Source: Halichondria panicea (lineage: Eukaryota; Porifera; Demospongiae; Suberitida; Halichondriidae). From it: 64,000 nt of DNA. This document shows, piece after piece, positions 46,501-59,791 of this stretch (the stretch's first letter is position 1; every line of letters begins with the position of its first letter). The notes beneath the pieces are model-generated. The model was not told where the DNA came from and did not search any database. It saw only the letters and a program-made list of their open reading frames with translations. Made by a program: the position numbers and the translations under genes. The stretch is taken from NCBI RefSeq assembly GCF_963675165.1, contig NC_087389.1:6310621-6374620 (forward strand), written 5' to 3'.

Positions 46501-49500
46501 GTACTTTAAACTTTGACCTCCCTCAGGACATGACCCCACTCGTTGAAAAAATATGTCCGTTGTGGATGGACATTCTTTCCATTTTGTCGACCTCCCGACC
46601 AAATCGAGAGGAATTGGTGAAAGTGGGCGGGGCTAGTCGTATCCTGTCGTGCATGCACCTGAGTGTGATGAGTGAGGGTGTGCTGCTACAAGAGAGGGGG
46701 TGGATTGTGTTAGGGTCCATCGTTGACAGCCCCACCCACCCAGGGAGAAAGGTAATATTGAAAAGTCGTTTAAAACACCGTATAATTTATCGGGTTTAGA
46801 ATGTGAAATTAACCAATTGCGAAAGACCCTGATTGCTAGTCTTTTCTATAACTATTGTGAATTGCATGTAAAGCATGGGAAGTTGCATGTTACTCGTGTT
46901 CTTTCGATTGTGAATTTAAGTAAAAGTTTGGTATAATTATGGTATTATGGTATCTATTTCTTTTTTTAGCCGGTGATACTTGATGCCTCACTCTCTCTAG
47001 TGCTATCGCTGGTTGCTAAGCAACTACAGGTCCATCACTCCCACTTACCCCTAGTGACAGCACTCATCTACACGCTGGCACGCTTGGCAACGGTTGCTAA
47101 GGAGGCTGTGGCTTGTGAGATTGCCGCTCTATCAGAAGAAGAATCGTACTCCACCTACACACCACTACAGGTACGCCCACACACACTACACACACTCCAC
47201 ACCACTACAGGTACGCCCACACACACACTCCACACACACTCCACACTCACACACACACCACTACAGGTATACATACTCCACACACACCCACGTCATGAAT
47301 GATTTAAAATTAGATGCAATGCTCTAGTCAGAAAAGCAGTTCCTCACAATATTCATTTTTTATTTCAACCCCTCCAATCATGAATACCCCCCACACACTA
47401 CACACACACATGTCCACATACACACACACACTACGTAGGGTGCCCAGGTGCTCAACCTTCTCAAGGAGAGCAACGTCCTGGATCACATGATGAGAGTACC
47501 ATCACACCTCCGGACACACCCACGTTTCCAGGACAATTACTGTGCCCTCGTTAAAGCACTCCATCCAATCAGATTGCGGAAGGTTGTCTATCGTGAGGCT
47601 GCACCCCCTAAAACCACACCTACAAAACCACCCCCTAAACCAGCTAGAGCGCACAGACTAAGAAGAGCAACCACCATCATTGCCACTGGCCTCACTAGTT
47701 ACAATGTAAGTATAATTATTTTACACATTCAGTGATGTACCAGAATTTTCCAAGTGGTAGCTATTTTACATCAAAATCTGCCTCTTTTATTGATATTGAT
47801 GGTTATTGTTTGTCTAGAGGTGGTCAGTACCAACCACCACCACCGACCAGTGTGGGCACATCACTATAATTATATTATAACCACTCTGCTAATTTTTCTA
47901 GGAAACGGATGTAACGGCTGATGGTCACTTTACAACTGCTGACTCAGCATCTGGAGGGCCGCCTAATAAACTGCGGAGGCGGCCTCATAGTTACAGCGTG
48001 GCTATGATTGGTTCATCAGATCATGTGACACATCCGCTGCTTCTGAGTGGTGATCAAGAAAATAGTCATATCAGTGATTCCGTTTTTAGTGGCGTCAATG
48101 TTGCAAATACTACTACTGAAGATGAGAATAGCAGAGATAGTAACCATGACAACGATGTAGTTGCCACTACCATTGACTGTGTGAAATCTGAACAACAAGA
48201 GCAGCTCCTTAAAAGTCAAGATAATATTATATCTGAAGATCTTACGCTGGAAACGACGTCACCAAGTCATGTGACACCACCTACAGATAATGTCACAATC
48301 CCTACAGATCACATGACCTCGTTGATACCCCTTTCTGAACTACCGAACCTTGAACCCGACAATCACCCCTCAAACGATATTGTTACATCATTCATCGACC
48401 AATCAGATTTTACTGCCAGCACTTCCGACCCACTTTCTCGAGATGTACAATCATTGCTAGATTCGTTGCGTGCCCCCCTCCCTGCCGTGTCACTAGATGG
48501 TGGGCGTGGCGGAGGGCGTGGTCGACAGAACTCAGTGTACTTCAGGGCCTCCGTGAAGAGACGATCTCGTAAGGATACCTATGTGGTGAGGCCACTAATC
48601 GAGGGAGGGGATAAAGTGAGGGAGAGGCCACTAATCGAGGGAGGAGAAGAGGTCAGTGTTGTATAGATGGTGTGATGTTCGTAGCTCTACTACATTGTCT
48701 GAACCGCTTTTGTGCATGGTGTGATTATTACATATTGTTTCCGTATTTATTCGACACTCGTCATTTGGATATTTCTCAAAATTAATAATACCTACTATAA
48801 TCATTAATTATAATCGTAAGAGTAGTTTTTTGCCCTTGAATTATGGTAACTTATTGTACACTTGTTTCGTTCTAGGCTAAAGGTCAAGGGTCCAGTCGAA
48901 TGCAGTGGGGTGAGGCCACGCCCACTTCCTTGTTCTTATCGGCAGACAACGTGTCATTGTTTGAGGTGTCAGGGGAGGTGCTCTCTCCAAGCCACACCCT
49001 CTTAGAAGAGGTGGTCTCCGGACACAACGACATCACTACCACACTGGGAGAGCGTATGGAGGCAAGTATTTAATATCGTACTATAATACAATAACTCTTT
49101 TCGATATGATTTAAAGCAATCATACAGTGTAGCACTAACAAAATATTGACGGTTAGCAAATTCTGTACTGAATTTATATGGTGCTGGAAATTTCGAGGGT
49201 ATAAACTTTCACGGAATGACCGTTAGAAAGGAATAGCAGTCTTTTAATTTGCAGCATGCATGCGATGTTAATGGAGTGTCGCCTTAGATGGAATAATTTA
49301 TACGTTATGTCCTTAAATTTTTACTGAGTTTTTTTCCCCTATTCATTCTATAATAATAATACTTAATCTTTCTCTTTTCCCGCATAGCTGTTGGAGGGTG
49401 TGCTGTTGCTATGGCGACAGGACAAGGGTCTACAAGCCGCCACTAACACTCTACAAGGTTGCTTCAGTGACGAGGACGAGGACCTACCTCTGTTTATGGA

Positions 49501-50673
49501 CGCCCTCAATTGCTTCCTACTATACAAGTGAGTGTCAATTGACCAGTTGACCTGTTCCTTATCTTAAATCAAATAAATATGGTAACGAGTTCCCGTTCAT
49601 TGCAGGAGTCCGTGGACCCTGGCTGTGTGTTGTGTGTTACTACCTGCCCTCAAGGAGGTGGCCTCCACCCAGCGAGACTCCAGGTACACACACACCACAA
49701 TCACTGCAGTGTACAATAGCGTGTGGGGCTATAATATATATATGTCAGTCAGTCATGTGCCCAGACTTGTCGAGGTGGTGGCTGTAATTTTCACTCCTCA
49801 ATCTCAATTCAGCATATCCTTTTAAGTACGTGCAGTAAAATAGGCCTAAAATATGGTTATTTTTGTCTAGAGGTGGTTGTTTTGTCTAGAGGTGGTTAGT
49901 ACCAACCACCACCACCGACCAGTGTTGGCACATCCCTGACTATGCCACTGTCCCTATCACTGCATTATTTCCTACTGCCTTGACGTGATTGATAATCTGC
50001 TGTGTTTTATGAATTGGTTGTTTACGCCCCCTCCCCCACACACACCCCACCCACCCCCCATCCACACACACAGCTGTGTACTGACGGTAGTGGCTGTGGT
50101 GTTGAGTGTTGTGGACAGATTCTCAGATCTTATTCTGGCATGCAAAGGTACACACGACAGTCATGCTAGTACATAGAAGGAGCTCTTTCAGATCGCGATA
50201 AAATATCAAATTTGAAACTGGTCATAACAATATTGCATGGTCATTATTATAATTATAGCCCATGGTGTTGTATCAAAAACAGGCCAAAAATGATTTTAAC
50301 CTAGTGTTTATGATCTGAAAGGCTTCTCTCTAAATTAATCTGCTTTCAAGTAAAATTATATTTGACCAAAGTGTTACTGCCGCTATGATGATACATGTAT
50401 ATGCATTTTATATGCATAACTATACGTACATTTCATAGCCCCTCCCACTCACACACCACACCCACACACCACACAGGACGCTCTAGGGGCAGGAAACTCT
50501 CTCAAGCGACTGATCGACAACAGCAGGTGCTCTGTTATCAACAGCTGCACGCCATTCGTGTTGCCATTGGAAACCGACTGGATACGAACTCTGACCTTGA
50601 GGAAGTGTCTAGTCAGCTCCGCAAATTGCACTCTGCACTGAAGCCATTTAAGAACGAACTAAATGACTCTTGA
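43514..50673 (+). CDS. con80-like (katanin p80 C-terminal) protein with helical-repeat-like middle
   Basis: Fifteen exons: 43514-43625, 43769-43981, 44382-44536, 45315-45494, 45736-45837, 46312-46476, 46527-46751, 46970-47170, 47439-47705, 47902-48651, 48876-49061, 49388-49527, 49606-49683, 50074-50147 and 50477-50673; total 1,014 codons in frame. Residues about 220-540 are leucine-rich helices (VLRFVLDMLMHICCMP, ALIYTLARLATVAKEA) resembling ARM/HEAT repeats. About 540-790 (exon 10) is acidic, Ser/Thr-rich and disordered. From about 852 the sequence follows the katanin p80 con80 pattern: LFMDALN, SPWTLAVCCVLLPALKE and CYQQLHAIRVAIGNRL. No WD40 domain is present, unlike KATNB1. Intron 11 is GC-AG. 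Exon 1 has a doubled SVCGPV. Likely microtubule-linked; con80 call moderate, N-terminal identity unknown. Confidence 0.72.
44941..45262. mobile_element. MITE family B copy in intron 3 of the con80 gene
   Basis: Inverted termini ATACCGTGTAGCGAATAATT and ACCCGCTATACGAT with sub-terminal TTTTTGTGGGG / CCCCACAAAATT. The 322-bp interior is non-coding. Confidence 0.65.
45856..46045. mobile_element. MITE family B copy in intron 5 of the con80 gene
   Basis: Termini TACCGTATAGCAGGTATAAT and ATATACCCGCTATACGGTA enclose 190 bp. A further one-ended fragment starts at about 46160 (CTGTATAGCGGGTGTATTTC) in the same intron, and internal sequence of this family (GGAATGACCGTTAGAAAGG) recurs at 49219-49237 in intron 11; another end-fragment is at 44058. 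Confidence 0.72.
47161..47268. repeat. triplicated 5' splice site of con80-gene exon 8
   Basis: ACCACTACAG followed by GTACGCC or GTATAC occurs at 47161, 47201 and 47257, separated by CA-rich sequence. The first donor gives the model used here. The third would add 96 nt, which are open in frame (32 extra residues rich in His, Thr and Pro); the second would shift the frame. Confidence 0.8.
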
Positions 50674-51010
50674 TTGCATGTACGTATAATTGATAATTTA
50701 TATTTTGAAGAACTTTTTTACACAATTTTTAGTCATTTTGAAGAACTTTTTTTGAAGCACAATGTTTTGCAATCAATCATTGAAACGTGTGACGTGATAA
50801 TATTCAACAAAACCAATTAAGTGATTGAGCTATAATATAAACACACATAGTTATCATACACAATAGAGGCTACTGCAAGGGGGACTGTTAGTGTGGGGTA
50901 AAACTGATGAGTAGGCTGTCGGTTACTGGGACTCTGTGGACCACCACCTGCAAGGGGGAGGGGCAAGCGTTACTTTAGACTACACCCACTTCATCTCGGA
51001 CATGACTTAC
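50674..51010. other. convergent 3' ends
   Basis: Space between the stop of the con80-like gene and the stop of FoxP. A probable 3'-UTR intron of FoxP lies at 50948-51010 (donor GTAAGTC, acceptor CCCTCCCCCTTGCAG on the minus strand), leaving a terminal untranslated exon left of 50947. Confidence 0.5.
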
Positions 51011-51011
51011 C

Positions 51012-53654
51012 CTAGAGAGAGTAGAGGTCGTTTTGTGTTGAGACGTTGATTGCCACAGTGTAGGGGGTACCATCTGTGGGGGGCGGGCGTGCGGGTGGTG
51101 GTGGTGTGTACCCCTGTGGGGGGTAGGCTTCTGTGTGGGGTGGGAGTCTGTACCCCTGTTGGGGGTACGCTTCTGTGGGGGGTGGTAGAGTGTACCCCTG
51201 TGGGGGGGAGGCCGCCTCAGACTTTATTTCTAGTTCTTTGTCACTACTATCCATATCTCTGTGAGGTGTGTGGGTGTGTGAGAGTGTGAGGGTGTGTGTG
51301 TGAGAGTGTGAGGGTGTGTGTGTGGGTGTGAGGTGTGTGTGTGTGGTGAATGGTATGTCTGTGTCACTATGTAACTCACGAGTCATCCTCCAGTGATTCA
51401 TCCCCTGACAGTTGTTCCTGAGGGGGGGAGGGGTAATTATGTGTCGTTGCCAGGGTAACCAGACCAGCCGAGTCTGGAATGTCAATGTGATTTTTATCTT
51501 CCTCTCCAACAGCTGTATGTGTGGGAGTGGGTGGAGTGGAGTGTGTGTGTGTGTGTGTGAGTGGGTGGAGTGGAGTGTGTGTGTGTGTGTGTGTGTGACA
51601 GTCCAATAAAAATAATAACTTTGATGAACTCTGAAAATATTCCCCTATAGCTCTAATTAACTGAATTACGAGACCACTATTACAACAGCAGATAGGCTCT
51701 AGTGACTAGACATTATAGAACACAGCTACAAACGTATTTAATTCCGTGCTATGACAACCATCTCAGCAATATCTGAATAACCCTTCGCTCACCCATATCA
51801 TTGACGGGGGAGCTGGCTGCACTGTCTGTAGGTTGAGGGTCACCATCCACATTAACTCTGTGACCACCAAATAAAGCCGTATGTAAAAAAACATCAAAGA
51901 AACCGCAAGAATGAGGACAATTTAATAGTGGCCACCAAATGCATCCATTTCAGATCTACAACAGACAATAATATTATGTTGAGTACTCTCATTAACCCTC
52001 ATGGCACCAAATAAAGGAGGCAGCGGAGACATAACAATTAACTTTTTCTATTCATAATAGTTTTAACTCTTTTGTCACTCATTTCCTCCGGCATACATGT
52101 AACACTAGGCTCTACAATTTCAACATCCCCCCTACGCTCGGAACCACATTAGGCTGTCTAATGGCGCCAGTTACACCACAGCCATTTGTTGTTGTGTGGG
52201 GGGAAAGTTACAATCAAACACGGCATACCAACTAAATGACAAAAAGCTTCGTTAATAGCATTGTATCGTGAATATCATTATCAAGGGCCGTGAATAATGT
52301 TAGCACGGCACAAGAATGCCGTCTCGATAAACAAACAGTAAGGAGATCTTTCTCCCACTAACTGGGAGAGCCTTTCATCCACTAGTGCACTCATTACCCG
52401 TCAATCAAAAGTGTTAGCCAGCTGTTCCTGTTGCTACTGCTTGTATGCCCTAGGGGGCTTAATAGCGGCCGTCTAATGAAAGGAGTTGACTCCTGACAAC
52501 AATGCTCAATTGCTACATGCAGAAACTACATGTACAGTGTTCAACGTATCACTTAACCAGCTATTGTAATGCATTAGCACTGGCTGAATTTAGCATAGAT
52601 CCCACTTGAGTGTGTTAGCAGGAACTATGAACTACAGTTCCCCGTAAGTATAAGATTGCTTGAGGATACAAATAATGTAATTTTGTCAGCCCTAATTAAA
52701 AGTGGGATCTAGATCATATGCATTCGCGAGGGACTGAGGTCCACTACAACCATGGATACCACATGCACATGATCTTCACTGTAAGAACTTTGCGAGTATA
52801 TCAACCCATACATGCAGGCAGTGTACAAGAAGTCTCGAGGCACTTACAATTTCATGTGTCTCTTCTTCTTGTACAGAGTGTCATCGACAGTCCAGACTGC
52901 TCCTCTGCTCTTGTTGAGCTCCACACGCACGAAGCACTTGTGCAGAGAGAGGTTGTGACGAATGGCATTCTGTGTAGGGTCACATGTATAGGGTCAGAGT
53001 GCATATATAGGGTCATAGGTCATAGTGCATAGGTCCTTGACATGAATATACCATCACTTTTATCCACTTGTGCTAGTTTAAGTACAGCTTTTATTATGAA
53101 GGAGTCAAATGATGTACCACTGTATCGCTACACTACAGCATAACTAAATGATTATATAATGGTGTGCCCGATCAAGTGTGACACACATATCTTGTCAGCA
53201 TCACAACAGATCACAGAAACAGTATAATTATTATAACAATCAAGTGGTTTACTTTGAAATATAATTATATAACATTCCACATTCAAGATGTGAGCTGCAT
53301 GACCGTGACATGCACACTGCTAGGAGTTGCTAACACTGCGTACCTTCCAAGTTGGGTTGTTGTCTCTGAAGTATACAAAGTTCTTCATAAACCAAGCGTA
53401 GATCTCGCACAGTGTCAGACATTGGTCGGCTGACTCCAGTATAGCCTGAGGGGACACACACAAGTACACACATCAAAGCGTTATTATCAATAGCCTCTTC
53501 GTGGATGAGCGCACAACATCAACTACCTCAATTATGCAAAGTCTGCCAACAATTAGGGAAAAATGCAGACAGAGCTAGTATTGAGTGGAATCACTGAGTC
53601 TAGAATGTATAGTAGGACACGAGCCAGACACTCTTAGGGATGGCTGCACACACA

Positions 53655-53724
<70 letters not shown>

Positions 53725-56700
53725 CACGCCAGACACTCTAACTCTAAGGATGGCTACACACACACACCCACTGTGTAGTGGTGATCTCAAAGCACAAGAG
53801 CAGCTACAATGACTAGTAGGAGTAGCATCACATGATACACAGCATATTGTCTACCATTGTGTTGAGACACAACAAAGCTCCATGGGATATACCCACTATA
53901 TACCCGGGTAATTGGTAGTAGCTGCACACAGTGACCCACGATCAAAAGAGCTGCAAACCACCTCAATAATAGCAAGGCTAACAGCTGCTCCAGGCAGACA
54001 CATTGCTACAATACTTTTGAGCAAATTAAGACTTTGATTATCCCATAACTTATGTTGGGAAGGTCTAGTTTCAAAGTTAATAGTAGCTGTTTGGTAGTAC
54101 TACTACAATATGGTGTGCCTAAAGAAGGGATTTGTTTCTGTAACCATGGGAACTCACCTGTCGGATAAGGGAGGCGTAAGTGAAGGGCGGTCGCTGATCA
54201 ATGTTCGAGTAGCGAGGGATGGCTTTACGCAGGGCGTCCTGGGACTCTGTGTGTGTGTGGTGTGGGCGTGTGTGAGGGTGATGTGTGGTTTAAAAAATGT
54301 AGGCAGGTAAGTAATGAATATACCTGACCTTGGATTGTCACATACAAATAATCGCCATAGAGAGCATTTCTATAAATTATGACCTCATGCATGCAGGATG
54401 TTCTAGTATCTCTCTCACACACTAGCTAATGTACAGCACTCACCATCGAAGGCGACTGGAGATGGTCTCTCTTTGGCTGCCTGTCTCCCGTGTCTGATGG
54501 GACCCACCTCGCTAGCCATACGCCCAGAGGGCTGAATCAAGGTCTCAAAGTTAGGTGGATTATACGTCTGAGCAACGGTGATGTTCTTAGGAGTGCCGGG
54601 GGAGGGAGTGTGGATCTTGCCACCGCTCAACATTGATTGGTCGATTTTGAGTGACGTAGGGACGGTGGAGAGTGTGACGTGTGAGGGTGTGAGGGGGGCG
54701 GACTGCTGTTGTTGCAGTTGCAACGGAATAAGTGCAGTTCCTTGATTTCCAACATTTTGCAGTATGTACACAGGCTGCCCGTTTTGATCGTACATGGCTT
54801 GAACCATTTGAGTGGGCGTTGTCAGTGAAGTGGGCGGGGCCGCACAAGTGGGTGTGGCCAAGTGTCCGGCACCATTCGGGGAAGTGATGGAAGCGTGTCT
54901 AGAGCGAGTGTACTCCGACTGTGGGGGGTAATTAAAACACTCTAATTAAAGGGACTAACTCAACATCTCGGGGGGGGGGGGGGACAGGGCAGTCCCTCCT
55001 ACGTGTACTTAGGTGGTGATATAATTATTGTATTATTTACTGTACAAGGAGGAAGGCAAAACATTAATTCAAGTAGTTGCTCTTTCCCTCGTAAACAACG
55101 TCCAGTGTGTATAATTAGACATAGTGGGCAACTTGTAAGTAGCTGTAGCTTAAAAGCATTACATTGGAGGGGGGGGCTTGAGAGAGCATAACAGGATGAA
55201 TCCATTTAGCGGTTCACTGGACTACAAATCACAACAATACATTAATTAATGATATTCAGGCCTCCCCCCAGCACTTACATCTGAGGAGGAAAGGTGTTTC
55301 TTCATAGCAACCAGCTTTCCTTGTTCCACTGACAACTATAGTGGTGGTGTGTGGGGGGGGGGAGGAACACGTACAATAATCAGACAGTGATATGAGATTT
55401 GCAATGACCATAATTATTTCCACGGGGCATGTAACATTTATAACAGGCAATGAATGAGCTCTGTTGATGTACAAAAACCAATTTCCCAGCACTGGCCTCA
55501 CAAATTGAACTAATTTAGTCTTAACAACAACTCTGTACCCACGGAGACAGGATGCGACCACGCTACTGTGGCCCTACACAATAGTAGCCTAATTAGTAGG
55601 AGTTGTGCTGTGAGAGCTGGGGGATATGGTGTAACATAATCATGTTTACTCCACTCTATTTATTGTGGCAGGGTAACCATAATTCTGTATGCCCTACATT
55701 TTGTATAAGCCAGACTATAGACACAGCAATAATAGTTGTGTGAACTGAGCTATTGAAATGGGAAGCCATTGCTCCTTTGAAGGTGTTCTTGGTGTCAACA
55801 ATATCTTGTTTATGGGATTTATTGACATGTTGTGGTTGAACCTCATCAGATTAGCAGGTAATGACACAATGCAGACACATCCTAAAGTCATGAGAAAATT
55901 GGACGGCCAGAAAACTTAATCAAATTAGCTCGATTAGAATGTACTGAAGCTTCGTGGGAAATATTCCGACATAAGGAAGTGGCCTCAGATCAACACAGTG
56001 CCTTGTTGATGCCCAGTCACTACAAACAGCCCACACAATACACACAAACAAGCTATTATATCGAAACTACACTATTAATTAGGCGTATCAAACAGGTGTA
56101 CAACTGTATATTGTGTTTGCGTGACCCCCGCCTAATAAGCTGTGTAATATACTACAAACAGGCCCACAGGGCGTACCAAATATTGCACAAATATTGACTG
56201 TTGTCAGAGCTGAGATTGGGACCAAGGTCTAAACAAAGCCGCTGTCTGAGGCTGAGAACATGCCAGCCCCAGGTACAACAAAGCTGCCCTGAGGCTGAGG
56301 CTGCCAGCCCCAGGCACACATTGGGACAACATTCACACCAACTAATCAGATTAGCAGCTACTCATGACAACACACAGCCACATGCAGGCTGTTAGTACAT
56401 GCAGCTCTCTACTTCAAACTGACATGTTATAAAGATTTTTCTGCTAGAAAATGCATTCAAAGTTCACCAGTTCACCAGAAAAAACCATAAGTACCCACTC
56501 CACACTCCACACACCACACACACACACACCCACACCACACACACGTACACTAGTATACATACCTGACTTTCCAAGTGAGCTACCAACATCTCCTGCACTT
56601 TGACCTGAGCCTTGGTCCTGCTCCCAGCTCTGTGTTCACTATATAAGTGACTGTGTGTGTGCGTGGGTGTGAGTGTGTGAGGGTGTGGGGGGTGGGCGGG

Positions 56701-59056
56701 GGGTGATTGCATGAGTGCTTGAAACAGGTATAATAATAATTATGATAAAAATATATTTTCTATATACTTTATCCTAACTATAAGCTAGGGCCACCAAAAT
56801 GAAAGTGAGAGACCACAAGTCAACAGAAAAGCACATATAGTTTAGTTAAGGGGTTACAGTTGACAACTACTGCACCTGGGCTACGATATGAGGTGTTTTT
56901 TCAGCACAAACATAACAAACTTGTGTTCTTTTCAGAACTGGAAGGTGTTTTCGCAACCAACTCCAGTACCATGGAACTAATGCTCTGTTATTATTAGGCA
57001 TGTTGGTCAACCACAGGGAAATAACATCTCTACAAATTAAACATACCTAGCAAACATTTCCTTGGAAGTGACTCTAGCTGTGCAGCTTGGCCATTTGCAA
57101 CCACCCGACTCATCAAAGAGGCCTTTTTCAATATCTGCAAATAGATAAGAATTCAATCACAGCTAAGTGATAATGACTGCATCCACACATCAATACAACA
57201 CACAACATTGTCACACCAATTCCCACCCAGCCTGATAATTGGCTAGCTCACCTAAACAGTCTGCAAAAGGCTAGGGTGTGACTATACAGCCAGAGCTAGC
57301 TAGCAGCCTGGTCCACCTGCCAGGCTAACCACATTACAGCCTTGTATACTGATGAGATAAGGTTGTTTAGACAACAAGACAATACATTGTTGTCTATTGT
57401 TCCAATCCTGTGGTGTATAGATCAGCTTCCCATGAGATACAGTAAACACTAACAGCCCTAACCTGTCAAACCAGTTTGACTACCTCAATCCGTAAGCTTA
57501 CACCACCATGTTTGTGGCTATGCCCAATGAAAGTAAACAAGGTGAATAAACACTGGATGCTAAGTTTTCACAAAACACTGACAACAACAATAAATTTGTT
57601 TACCCAAGCTACAAAGACTTTCAAGAACACAGTGACCAACATGACAAGCAGCTGCTATCGACTAGCATCATGCCCACGGCTTTGATCAGACTAATAATGA
57701 TATTCACGATGTTGTTGTGCCAAGGTTTTTATTGTTTATGAGAAGCTGACCATGCACACATTGTAGCTGTCCACCTCAAGAAGATGTTGTGTGTGTGTGT
57801 GTGTGTAGGAACAGACAGTTTGTTTTTTCCCAGAAGTCATAACAACAGATAACATTACAAACACACTCAGAGAGCAAGACTTGCTCCACTGAGCTCTTGT
57901 ATACAAGTGGGATGGTGGTCATTAGATTGTTGTGTTAGACACAGTCTCCCACATACACCAACAGCTGGATCACGAATACCATGAATAGTTAGATCCCTTC
58001 ATCTCTCTCAGGCGTAGACAACTTACAGAGCATACGTATGTAGCAACCATGTCATTATGTAAACAGTAGTTACGTATCCCTCTAGCTCACCTGGATGGAG
58101 GCTGGCTGTGTGTGCGAAGTTATTCGCCATTGGAAGACTGCAAATGAGTATAAAAAGTCCGTAAATGTAAATTTATTTATGTAAGGTGAAACAATAATTA
58201 TGGTTATACTCCGCTCTCATTGAAGGCTATTTTAAATGGGTGTGAGCTATAGCACTAAACAAAAGGGACAACAAAGCTGGTCATGTGTAACTGCATGTCA
58301 ACAGGTGTACCGAACACGAACGAACAATAGACAATGACCCAGGAACATGTATTTATCATACAGCTGTGAATAGCTCAAAGTCAAACAAGCAAGTATTCAA
58401 TGTCCTGTTAACAACCTCTTGTCCTAGCTAACCACCGGTTTCCATTGAGCTTTTGTTTGTACCAATAGATCCACTGTTATTAGTAGTACCACAAAGGTTT
58501 GACCACTCACCTCATGAGGCCTGTCTGCAGCATACCTCCTCCGCCATGCACGGGTGTGAGATGGACTATGGATGTGGTGCCGCTACCAGAGTCTTGCTGC
58601 AGCTGTAGCTGATGTCCCAGGGAAGCTCCTGCACAGAGAGAAACCATACAAGGGCTTGTAACAGCTTGGGGGCAAGCATTTGCACATAGGGGATATTGAT
58701 AATAATCACAAATTGCTTCAAAAAAAGTGTTATATCTCACCTTGGATGACCTGTCCTTGCAGGTTGGGGTTTATAAGACTCACTCCGCCAGGCCCAGAGG
58801 AGGCCACCGATATGTACCCTTGGTGCATAGAACCCTGGTGCAGGGCCGCACCGTTGGACATGCCGTTAGTGATACCATTACTGTAACCGTTCGTGCTGAT
58901 TGCAGACACTGGCATTTGGTAGACGTTTTTAACAAGTGTATTCCCCGGGCTAGCCGACAAAGTGATAGGGCTGGAGTTGTGTTTCTGAATGACTGCACTC
59001 ATGGCCATTTCTTGAACCAGTCCGTGGAGGGAGTGAGAGGGTTGCTCTGCGGGCAT
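51012..59056 (-). CDS. FOXP: forkhead box P transcription factor
   Basis: Thirteen coding exons: 58741-59069 (ATG at 59056), 58511-58628, 58091-58137, 57047-57134, 56563-56650, 55279-55335, 54444-54918, 54158-54246, 53344-53445, 52848-52969, 51793-51857, 51380-51512 and 51011-51258; 648 aa in frame. Order: Gln/Gly/Ser-rich N-terminus; C2H2 finger ([29 protein letters not shown]; about 165-197); leucine zipper ([29 protein letters not shown]; to about 235); Gln/Pro/Thr-rich linker; forkhead domain about 414-500 ([49 protein letters not shown]). Finger plus zipper plus C-terminal forkhead is diagnostic of FoxP, which dimerises and binds DNA in the nucleus. The C-terminal tail has about three PPQGY/TEAYP-type repeats. 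The ATG lies 13 nt inside an exon with a good acceptor, so an upstream 5'-UTR or coding exon is likely. Confidence 0.95.
53646..53722. repeat. CA microsatellite in a FoxP intron
   Basis: About 37 CA repeats with one CCA interruption. GACACTCTTAGGGATGGCTG to its left and GACACTCTAACTCTAAGGATG to its right form an imperfect direct repeat, so the tract lies within a short duplication. Confidence 0.9.
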
Positions 59057-59069
59057 CCAACAATTGGAC

Positions 59070-59791
59070 CTGCAGAGAGTGGTTGAAATGCAGTCATTTA
59101 CTATACAGCCTGTTTGATTACTCTATGGTCTAACCACTGAACAAGCTACTGTTGCTATTGATGATTGCTGCTACAAGCTAATGTATACCAACAACCAGCT
59201 AGCTAGTTGCATGCAAATGAGGAGGACATACATATGGTCCATGCAACTGCATACAGTTATTAAAGCTACGGTGTGTAGAACTCACTTTCTGTCGAAGCTT
59301 TGCTTTGCTGAGCAGCGTTGTTTTCCAATGGCAGGTACAGAGAGTGCATGCACACAACACAGACCTTATAAACAGCACTGTTGTTTGTGGGCGTGTTTGT
59401 ATTTGTCTGATGTGGTTATCTGTTGTCCACATGAATCTCATTAAAATTAATGTTGTGTGTACACAAAATTAAATGGCCTCGATTATAACGCATTCCCGCG
59501 GCTTGGAATTGAGGATGACAGCAGTTTGTATAAGCTAACGATCATTTCCATTCAAAAGAATACAATGACTGTACATGCAGTCCCTTTTCTTTATTTTCAT
59601 TTCGTCAAGCAGTATACAGACAAATTTTTTATGTTTTTTTAAAAGACTTTTTTGATCGATTTCGTCTACTAGCTGCTGTAGTTGAAAGCCCAATTTCTAT
59701 TCAAACAGATTCAATTAACACATGTACTTCCATAACAGTTTTCTAAATGCACAATAAAATAAAGTGTCAGTGTTTACAATTTGTTCTCTAG
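59070..59791. other. 5' side of FoxP and 3' side of the glutaredoxin
   Basis: No coding exon recognised. On the minus strand an AATAAA at about 59590-59595, some 200 bp past the glutaredoxin stop, could be its polyadenylation signal. FoxP promoter or 5' exons are expected on the right-hand side but cannot be pinpointed. Confidence 0.35.

Noticed and set aside
48016-48219. 67-codon minus-strand frame
   Set aside because: Antisense to the large exon 10 of the con80-like gene.
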